Source: Sulfuricella sp.
Lineage (GTDB): Bacteria; Pseudomonadota; Gammaproteobacteria; Burkholderiales; Sulfuricellaceae
Reading direction: 5' to 3'
Assembly: GCA_023266195.1 (NCBI GenBank)
Contig: JAHFRP010000007.1
Coordinates: forward strand, 62,001-126,000
DNA: 64,000 bases
Each line of letters begins with the position of its first letter. The stretch's first letter is position 1. This document shows, piece after piece, positions 58,430-64,000 of this stretch. The notes below the pieces were generated by a model. It did no database searches, was not told the origin of the DNA, and was given only the letters and a program-made list of their open reading frames with translations. A program made the translations under genes and the position numbers.

Positions 58430-59189
58430 ACCTCTGCGCGTATTGGTGGTGGACGACGAAGCGCCGGCCCGCAACCGGCTCAAGGAACTGCTGCTGGACT
58501 GCGCCGCCGAACTGCCCCTGGCGATCGCCGGCGAAGCCGCCAACGGCCTCGAACTGCTGCAACTTCTCACGCATGAACCGGCGGACGTGGTGCTGCTCGA
58601 CATCCGCATGCCGGGCATGGACGGCATCGAGGCGGCGCAGCACATGCAGCGCCTGCCGTCGCCGCCCGCCGTGGTGTTCACCACCGCCTACGACGGCTAT
58701 GCGATTCAGGCGTTCGAGGTGAACGCGCTGGATTACCTGCTCAAGCCGGTGCGGGCCGAGCGGCTGCTGGCGGCGCTCAACAGGGCGAAGGCGCTGGGCA
58801 CCGGCGGCATCCAGGCGCTGCGTGGGCTTGCGCCGCAGGGGCGGTCGCATTTGAGCGTGTACGAGCGCGGCCGGGTCGTCCTCGTCCCGGTGGAAAAAAT
58901 CGTGTTCCTGCGCGCGGAGCTCAAATATGTCACCGTGAGAACAGCGGAGCGCGACTACCTGGTGGAGGAATCCCTGAGCCATCTGGAACAGGAATTCGCC
59001 GCGCGTTTCGTGCGCATCCATCGCAACTGCCTGGTGGCGCGGGCTTACGTGATGGGCTTCGAACGCCAGGCGCCGGACGAATCGGGCGAGGCGCAATCGG
59101 GTTGGGCGGTGGTGCTCGACGGCTGCACGGAAAAGCTGCCGGTGAGCCGGCGCCAGCAGCATATCGTCAGGGAATTCGGGCGGAGCTGA
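58422..59189 (+). CDS. algR: LytTR-type response regulator AlgR
   Basis: A 255-aa regulator: receiver domain (1-120) with acidic pocket D11-D12 and D60 in VLLDIRMPGMDG, then a LytTR DNA-binding domain (about 145-250: GRVVLVPVEKIVFLRAELKY, VRIHRNCLVARAYV, LPVSRRQQHIV). It pairs with the overlapping AlgZ. In Pseudomonas AlgR controls alginate and type IV pili; here the regulon is unknown, but its position before the hem genes repeats the algR-hemC order. Confidence 0.94.
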   Translation: MPEPLRVLVVDDEAPARNRLKELLLDCAAELPLAIAGEAANGLELLQLLTHEPADVVLLDIRMPGMDGIEAAQHMQRLPSPPAVVFTTAYDGYAIQAFEVNALDYLLKPVRAERLLAALNRAKALGTGGIQALRGLAPQGRSHLSVYERGRVVLVPVEKIVFLRAELKYVTVRTAERDYLVEESLSHLEQEFAARFVRIHRNCLVARAYVMGFERQAPDESGEAQSGWAVVLDGCTEKLPVSRRQQHIVREFGRS

Positions 59190-59229
59190 AACGGCGCGGC
59201 TTTAGCCGCAAAAAGGCCAATGTTTTTGG

Positions 59230-59715
59230 CTATTTCCCCGTGCGCAGCTTCGCCAGCGCCTCGTCGATGCGCTGATCGAGGAAGCCGCCGTAATAATCCG
59301 GCGTGGACAAGCCGACCAGCGGCTCGACCAGTTCGTTGCCTTGGGCATCGAACAGCTTGATGGTTGGGGTAAGCTGGATTTTGTTGGTTTTGGAAAAACG
59401 GGCGTGGGTGGTGATTTTGCCGTTGAAGAGGCGCAGCTTGGCGGAGCTGCCGGCATCGACCTGACGCATGATGACTTTGCTATCGTATTCCGCGTTGTGG
59501 CTCATCGGCACCAGGAATTCCTTCAGCAGCTGGTCGCAGAAGGCACAGTTGCGGCGCCCGAACATGACCAGGATCGGCACGCCCTTGGCTTCGGCGGCTT
59601 TCGCTTCCAGCGTGAAATCCCGCACCAGCGGGATTTCGGCTTGCTCCTGGGCGTAAGCGCAGGCACAGGCGATCCATGTTAAAATGAAGACCAACAGGCG
59701 GTTAGCGGATTTCAT
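59230..59715 (-). CDS. Secreted thioredoxin-fold protein (DsbD/SoxW-like)
   Basis: A 161-aa periplasmic thioredoxin-like protein: signal peptide (residues 1-22, ending CAYAQ), active site CAFC in [12 protein letters not shown] (about 53-64), cis-Pro loop LTPTIKLFD (about 115) and a long C-terminal helix. The ATG at 59715 is chosen for its signal peptide. It is on the opposite strand between algR and hemC. Such proteins reduce periplasmic partners; the partner is not evident. hemC starts 33 bp away divergently. Confidence 0.85.
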   Translation of the reverse strand: MKSANRLLVFILTWIACACAYAQEQAEIPLVRDFTLEAKAAEAKGVPILVMFGRRNCAFCDQLLKEFLVPMSHNAEYDSKVIMRQVDAGSSAKLRLFNGKITTHARFSKTNKIQLTPTIKLFDAQGNELVEPLVGLSTPDYYGGFLDQRIDEALAKLRTGK

Positions 59716-59748
59716 GTTCGAATACTTACCATTGCGGCGGAGTCGTTG

Positions 59749-60678
59749 TTGAAAACAGTCACGAAAATCACCATCGCGTCGCGCGAGAGCGCGCTGGCGA
59801 TGTGGCAAGCCCATCATGTCAAACAGCAATTGCAGACATTATATCCCCAACTTGAAATAAATATCCTGGCGATGACCACCACCGGCGACCAGATTCTCGA
59901 CAAGACCCTGTCGAAGATCGGCGGCAAGGGGCTGTTCGTCAAGGAGCTGGAGCAGGCGCTGATCGACGGGCGGGCGGATTTCGCGGTGCATTCGATGAAG
60001 GATGTGCCGATGGTGCTGCCGGAAGGATTTGTCCTGGCCGCCACCGGCGAACGGGAAGACCCGCGCGACGCTTTCGTTTCCAGCCAGTACGGCAATCTGG
60101 AAGAATTGCCCGCGGGCAGCGTGGTCGGCACTTCCAGCCTGCGCCGCCAGTGCCAGATCCAGGCGCGTTTTCCTTTGCTAAAGATCGAGTCGCTGCGCGG
60201 CAACGTGCAGACCCGTTTGCGCAAGCTGGACGAAGGCCTGTACGCCGCGATCATCCTCGCCGCGGCCGGGCTGAAGCGCCTCGGCCTGGGCGAGCGCATC
60301 ACCGCGCTGCTGCCGGCCGAGCAGAGCCTGCCGGCGGTGGGCCAGGGCGCGCTCGGCATCGAATGCCGCGCCGGGCGCGACGATATCGTCGCCCTGCTGG
60401 CGCCGCTCAATCATGCCGACACCGCCGCCTGCGTCGCCGCGGAGCGTGCGATGGGCCGCGCGCTGGGCGGCAGCTGCCAGGTTCCGCTGGGCGGTTTCGC
60501 CGAAATCGACGGCGGCGTGCTGCGGCTGCGCGGGTTCGTTGCCAGCACCGACGGCGTGCGCACGGTGCGGGCGGAAGTATCCGGCAGCCCCGAACAGGCG
60601 GAAGCGCTGGGCCAGGAAATGGCGCAGCGTCTGGTCGGCATGGGCGCGGACAAGATTCTGGCCGAACTAGACCTCTGA
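59749..60678 (+). CDS. hemC: Porphobilinogen deaminase (hydroxymethylbilane synthase)
   Basis: Joins four porphobilinogen units into hydroxymethylbilane. About 309 aa. [16 protein letters not shown] at the start, [37 protein letters not shown], and the dipyrromethane cofactor Cys243 in [12 protein letters not shown]. The start is a TTG: 59749 has GGAG 6 bp upstream and is preferred to a TTG one codon earlier (3 bp spacing). hemD follows after 2 bp. Confidence 0.97.
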   Translation: MKTVTKITIASRESALAMWQAHHVKQQLQTLYPQLEINILAMTTTGDQILDKTLSKIGGKGLFVKELEQALIDGRADFAVHSMKDVPMVLPEGFVLAATGEREDPRDAFVSSQYGNLEELPAGSVVGTSSLRRQCQIQARFPLLKIESLRGNVQTRLRKLDEGLYAAIILAAAGLKRLGLGERITALLPAEQSLPAVGQGALGIECRAGRDDIVALLAPLNHADTAACVAAERAMGRALGGSCQVPLGGFAEIDGGVLRLRGFVASTDGVRTVRAEVSGSPEQAEALGQEMAQRLVGMGADKILAELDL

Positions 60679-60680
60679 GA

Positions 60681-61460
60681 ATGAAGCCGCTTGCGGGCGT
60701 CGGCGTGGTGATCACCCGGCCGGCGCATCAAGCCGGGCCGCTGGCGCAATTGATCGAGCAGGCCGGCGGCAGGCCGATCCTGTTTCCCGCGCTGGAAATT
60801 TTCGATGCGGAGGACATGACGCCGCTTTCCGCCGTCATCGCCCGACTGGAACAATTCGACTTGGCGATCTTCATCAGCCCCAACGCGGTCAACAAGGCGA
60901 TGAACCTGATCCGGGCGCGACGCGAATGGCCGCCGGGGCTGCGCAGCGCGGCGGTGGGCAAGGGCAGCGGCCAGGCGCTGGCGCGGCTGGGCATCCACAA
61001 TGTGCTGGTGCCGCCGGGCCGGTTCGACAGCGAGGCCCTGCTGGCTTTGCCCGAGTTGCAAAAGATGGCCGGCAAGCGGGTGGCGATTTTCCGCGGCGAG
61101 GGCGGGCGCGAACTGCTTGGCGAGGAGCTCGTCCGGCGCGGCGCCGAGCTGACCGTGGTCGAATGCTACCGGCGCGGCTGGCCGGTCGATGCGGATGTCG
61201 GCGCGCTGCTGCACCGGTGGGCACGCGGCGAGATCGGCGCCATCACCGTGACCAGCGGCGAAAGCATGCGCAACCTGTTCGATCTGGTAGGCAAGCTGGG
61301 GCAGCAGTGGCTGAAAAAAACCCCGGTGTTCGCGTTTCATGACAATATCGCGGCAGTGGCGCGCGAATTGGGCGTGGAACAAGTGTTCGTGACACCTTCG
61401 GGAGACGAAGGATTGTTGAGCGGTTTGATCGAGTGGCGGCAAAAAGCACCAAAAACATAG
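60681..61460 (+). CDS. hemD: Uroporphyrinogen-III synthase
   Basis: Cyclises hydroxymethylbilane to uroporphyrinogen III. 259 aa of two alternating Rossmann-like lobes: VVITRPAHQAGPLAQLIEQA, IFISPNAVNKAMNLI, VGKGSGQALARLG, then AIFRGEGGRELLGEEL, AITVTSGESMRNL and the terminal GLLSGLIEW. The family is poorly conserved; order hemC-hemD-hemX-hemY makes the call firm. ATG at 60681, 2 bp after the hemC stop. Confidence 0.95.
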   Translation: MKPLAGVGVVITRPAHQAGPLAQLIEQAGGRPILFPALEIFDAEDMTPLSAVIARLEQFDLAIFISPNAVNKAMNLIRARREWPPGLRSAAVGKGSGQALARLGIHNVLVPPGRFDSEALLALPELQKMAGKRVAIFRGEGGRELLGEELVRRGAELTVVECYRRGWPVDADVGALLHRWARGEIGAITVTSGESMRNLFDLVGKLGQQWLKKTPVFAFHDNIAAVARELGVEQVFVTPSGDEGLLSGLIEWRQKAPKT

Positions 61461-61468
61461 AGAACAGC

Positions 61469-62521
61469 ATGAGCGAGAATATACCGAACAGGCAACCAGA
61501 AACGCAGGCATCGGCGGAAACCGGGCCGGCGAAGGCGTCGCGCTTCAATCCCGGCCTGGCGTTGGCGGTCGTCGCTCTGGTGCTGATCGGCTGGCAGTGG
61601 CTGGACAGCCGGCAGCACAGCAATGCCGTCGAACAGAACCTGGGCCGCCGCCTGGCCGAATTCGACAGCCGCAACAAGGAAAGCCAGATCGTCGCGGCGC
61701 GCGCCCAGGAGGAATCCCGCCAGGCGATGGTCAAGCTCGGCATGCTGGAGCAGAAGGTGACCGAATCGCAGAACCAGCAGGTGGCGCTGGAGGCGCTTTA
61801 CCAGGAGCTGTCGCGCAACCGCGACGAATGGGTGCTGGCCGAAATCGAGCAGATCCTGCTCATCGCCAGCCAGCAGTTGCAGCTCGCCGGCAATCCCAAG
61901 GCGGCGCTGATCGCCCTGCAAACGGCCGACAGCCGTTTGCAGCGGCTGGACAAGCCGCAATTCATCGGCCTGCGCAAGGCCATCGTCAAGGATATCGAGC
62001 GGCTGCAAGCCCTGCCGGCGGTCGATGTGGTGGGCTACAGCCTGCGCCTCGACAGCCTGGCCAACGCGGTGGACGACCTGCCGCTGCTGATCGGCGGCGA
62101 AGTGCCCGCAGAGCACGCAGCGGCCAAGCCGCGCGGCGAGGAACCGCCGTGGGCCAAGCTCGGGCGGGAAATCTGGCAGGACGTGAAGCAGCTGGTGCGC
62201 ATCCAGAACATGGAAAACCCCGAAGCCCCCCTGCTGGCGCCCACCCAAGCCTATTTCCTGCGGGAAAACCTGCGCCTGCGCCTGCTGTCGGCGCGCATCT
62301 CCCTGCTGCGCCACGACGAAGTCACCTACAAAACCGACCTGAAAGCGGCGGATACCTGGCTGCGGCGCTATTTCGACGTCAAGGCCAAGCCGACCCAGGC
62401 CGCGCTGGCCAATCTGAAGCAGCTGGCCAGCGGCCCGGTGAGTATCGAGATGCCGGACATTTCAGGCAGCCTCAACGCGGTACGCAACTACAAGCTGGTG
62501 CGCGAAAGGTCCGGCAAGTGA
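61469..62521 (+). CDS. hemX: HemX, membrane protein of the hem operon
   Basis: A 350-aa protein with a short basic cytoplasmic N-terminus, one transmembrane helix (about 28-48: NPGLALAVVALVLIGWQWL), a coiled coil (about 50-105) and a periplasmic HemX domain (AEIEQILLIASQQLQLAG; LREIWQDVKQLVRIQNMENP-like stretch; RENLRLRLLSARISLL). Historically annotated as uroporphyrin-III C-methyltransferase, but it lacks SAM motifs. The ATG at 61469 is 8 bp after hemD. Its stop overlaps the hemY start (GTGA). Confidence 0.93.
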   Translation: MSENIPNRQPETQASAETGPAKASRFNPGLALAVVALVLIGWQWLDSRQHSNAVEQNLGRRLAEFDSRNKESQIVAARAQEESRQAMVKLGMLEQKVTESQNQQVALEALYQELSRNRDEWVLAEIEQILLIASQQLQLAGNPKAALIALQTADSRLQRLDKPQFIGLRKAIVKDIERLQALPAVDVVGYSLRLDSLANAVDDLPLLIGGEVPAEHAAAKPRGEEPPWAKLGREIWQDVKQLVRIQNMENPEAPLLAPTQAYFLRENLRLRLLSARISLLRHDEVTYKTDLKAADTWLRRYFDVKAKPTQAALANLKQLASGPVSIEMPDISGSLNAVRNYKLVRERSGK

Positions 62522-63729
62522 AGGCGCTGTTCTGGATTCTGGCCATCCTCGCCGCCGCCGTGGCGCTGACCCTGGCCGCCGGACACAACGCAGGCTACGT
62601 GTTGCTGGTTTATCCGCCTTATCGCGCCGAGCTTTCGCTGAATTTGACGGTCATTCTGCTCTTGGCTGCGTTCGCCACCGCTTATGGCGCGGTGCGCCTG
62701 GCGCTGCACACCCTGCATCTGCCCGCCTACGTGCGGGCCTTCCGCGAGCGGCGCCGCCGCGACAAGGGGCGCGAGGCGCTGGACGAAGCGTTGATGAGCT
62801 TTTACGAAGGGCGCTACGCCATGGCCGAAAAACAGGCCGTCGCCGCGCTGGAACTGCAAGCCTCCCCCCTGGCTGCAGCTCTGCTGGCGGCGCGCGCCGC
62901 CCACGAGCTGAAAGGCTACGACCGCCGCGACGGCTACCTGGTACAGGCCGAACGTGTGGCGCGGGAGCATCCCGAAGCGCGGCTGATGACCCAGGCCGAA
63001 CTGCTGCTCGACCAGCGCCAGTTCCAGCCCGCGCTGCGGGCTTTGAAGGAGCTGCACACCCTGACGCGCAAGAATGTCGCGGCGCTCAAGCTGGAGCTGA
63101 AGGCGCAGACCCAGGCAAAAAACTGGGACCAAGTGCTGACGCTGGTCGCCCAGCTGGAAAAGCGCGATGCGATCGACCCGGTGCAGGCGGTGCAACAGAA
63201 AATCCACGCGCACCAGGAAAATTTACGGCGCAAGCAGCAAGACCCGGCGGAATACCGCGCCTACTGGCAGAAGATCCCCGACGCCGACAAGACCGACGGC
63301 AAGATCGCCCGCGTCGCCGCGCAAGGTTTTCTTGCCTTGAAGGATTGCCAGGCTGCCATGGATATTCTGACCGCCAGCCTAGCCAGCCAGTGGGACAGCG
63401 AGGTGGTCGGCCTGTATGGGGAGTGCCTCGGCAAGGAAGTGCTGAAGCAGATCGAGCGCGCCGAAAACTGGCTCAAGGAGCACCCGGAGGACGCAGCCCT
63501 GCTGCAAACATTGGGCAAGCTATGCATGAAGCAGGAGCTGTGGGGCAAAGCACAGAGCTACCTGGAAGCCAGCCTCAGCATCGAGCCCGGCGTCGAAGCG
63601 CACTTGGCGTTGGCCCAGCTGCTGGAAAAGATTGGCCGCAGCGACGAAGCCGGCCGCCATTACCGCGAGGGCATGGGGCTGCTGCGGGCTGAGTCGGGAC
63701 CTACACGCTCACCGCCTTCGGTTTGCTGA
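62518..63729 (+). CDS. hemY: HemY, TPR membrane protein of the hem operon
   Basis: A 403-aa protein with two N-terminal transmembrane helices (about 5-24 and 40-60; YVLLVYPPYRAELSLNLTVI between them, the HemY_N signature) and a long cytoplasmic TPR region (about 90-390: EALDEALMSFYEGRYAMAEK, NWLKEHPEDAALLQTLGKLC). The start is GTG at 62518, overlapping hemX. This is the proteobacterial HemY, unrelated to protoporphyrinogen oxidase. Its 3' end overlaps the converging reductase gene by 29 bp. Confidence 0.94.
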   Translation: MKALFWILAILAAAVALTLAAGHNAGYVLLVYPPYRAELSLNLTVILLLAAFATAYGAVRLALHTLHLPAYVRAFRERRRRDKGREALDEALMSFYEGRYAMAEKQAVAALELQASPLAAALLAARAAHELKGYDRRDGYLVQAERVAREHPEARLMTQAELLLDQRQFQPALRALKELHTLTRKNVAALKLELKAQTQAKNWDQVLTLVAQLEKRDAIDPVQAVQQKIHAHQENLRRKQQDPAEYRAYWQKIPDADKTDGKIARVAAQGFLALKDCQAAMDILTASLASQWDSEVVGLYGECLGKEVLKQIERAENWLKEHPEDAALLQTLGKLCMKQELWGKAQSYLEASLSIEPGVEAHLALAQLLEKIGRSDEAGRHYREGMGLLRAESGPTRSPPSVC

Positions 63730-64000
63730 AGGTAAACGCGTCGGAGAAAAATTCTTCGGAGGGCAGGCCGCGCAGAGTGGTAAATTCCCGGTGCGCCGCA
63801 TCCACCATTACCGGCGAGCCGCAGGCATAGACCTGGTAGCCGCTCAGGTCGGCAAAATCGTTCAACACCGCATTGTGCAGGTAACCGGTTTCGCCCTGCC
63901 AGTCATCCTCCGGCAGCGGTTCGGACAGTACCGGCACGAACTTGAAGTGAGCGTGCTCCGTTGCCCATTTTTCCGGCAGTTCCCGCATGTACAGGTCGGC
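63701..64000 (-). CDS. Flavin/ferredoxin reductase (CDP-6-deoxy-glucoseen reductase-like), C-terminal part (partial)
   Basis: The last 99 residues of a leftward gene whose start lies beyond the right edge. HAHFKFVPVLSEPLPEDDWQ, GYLHNAVL and YQVYACGSPVMVDAAHREF are the NAD-binding half of ferredoxin-NAD(P)+ reductase-type flavoproteins, with Cys-Gly-Ser-Pro contacting nicotinamide; the DAFTFSKP end matches AscD-like 2Fe-2S-containing reductases from Betaproteobacteria (from memory). The plant-type ferredoxin and FAD domains would be upstream of the window. It overlaps hemY by 29 bp tail to tail. Confidence 0.85.
   Translation of the reverse strand, partial: ADLYMRELPEKWATEHAHFKFVPVLSEPLPEDDWQGETGYLHNAVLNDFADLSGYQVYACGSPVMVDAAHREFTTLRGLPSEEFFSDAFTFSKPKAVSV

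Noticed and set aside
61469-62521. HemX as uroporphyrinogen-III C-methyltransferase
   Set aside because: The protein has no SAM-binding motifs of CysG/CobA; it is the membrane HemX protein, whose older annotation is misleading.
1-64000. tRNA, rRNA or tmRNA genes
   Set aside because: No cloverleaf with GTTCRANNC and matching acceptor stem or conserved rRNA sequence was noticed. A tRNAscan/Infernal run would be decisive.

Overview
The window is a GC-rich bacterial chromosome segment, densely packed with genes in long same-strand runs. The gene content and orders (glmU-glmS; argS-SPOR-dsbA; ubiE-tim44-like-ubiJ-ubiB; cyaY beside lptM-lysA; argH-algZ-algR-hemCDXY) point to a betaproteobacterium, probably Nitrosomonadales/Gallionellales-like. 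This placement rests on gene order and protein style only, since no database was searched. TTG and GTG start codons are unusually common.

Layout. 1-2.9 kb: cell-wall amino-sugar genes (glmU 3' end, glmS) and an orphan ParA-like ATPase. 2.9-6.6 kb: argS, a SPOR protein, dsbA and a LuxR-type response regulator. 6.7-13.1 kb: a complete TtgABC/MexAB-OprM-type RND efflux operon with a divergent TetR repressor. 13.3-17.3 kb: a Gly-rich TPR protein, a repeat-rich stretch with a transposase remnant, then rfbB-rfbA and a methyltransferase. 17.4-24.5 kb: ArsR regulator, Aas-LplT phospholipid repair pair, several small conserved proteins and an RNA methyltransferase. 24.6-27.6 kb: an ABC exporter whose two genes are separated by mscL, and an alpha/beta hydrolase. 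27.7-31.3 kb: a foreign-looking island that I read as a small integron cassette array without an integrase. It has two complete attC sites, half of a third, and unknown cassette proteins, and it ends in a decapitated dedA. 31.3-38.2 kb: glycogen phosphorylase and the ubiquinone genes. 38.4-44.8 kb: phosphate sensing and uptake (phoB, phoR, DUF47, pit) interrupted by a SulP transporter carrying STAS and cNMP-binding-like domains. 44.8-53.3 kb: a second efflux cluster (TetR, RND adaptor and pump, HlyD-type adaptor, ABC ATPase and permease). 53.4-59.7 kb: lysA, lptM, cyaY, an S24-like protein, argH, algZ/algR and a thioredoxin-like protein. 59.7-64 kb: hemCDXY and the 3' part of a flavin/ferredoxin reductase.

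Two themes stand out. First, the cassette array (about 27.8-30.35 kb): its attC sites have the right length, core heptamers and extrahelical-base geometry. One cassette encodes a ClpP-like secreted protein and another a possible PD-(D/E)XK nuclease. Second, at least ten intergenic spacers hold long imperfect palindromes that fall into a few recurring families. Several lie inside otherwise tight operons.
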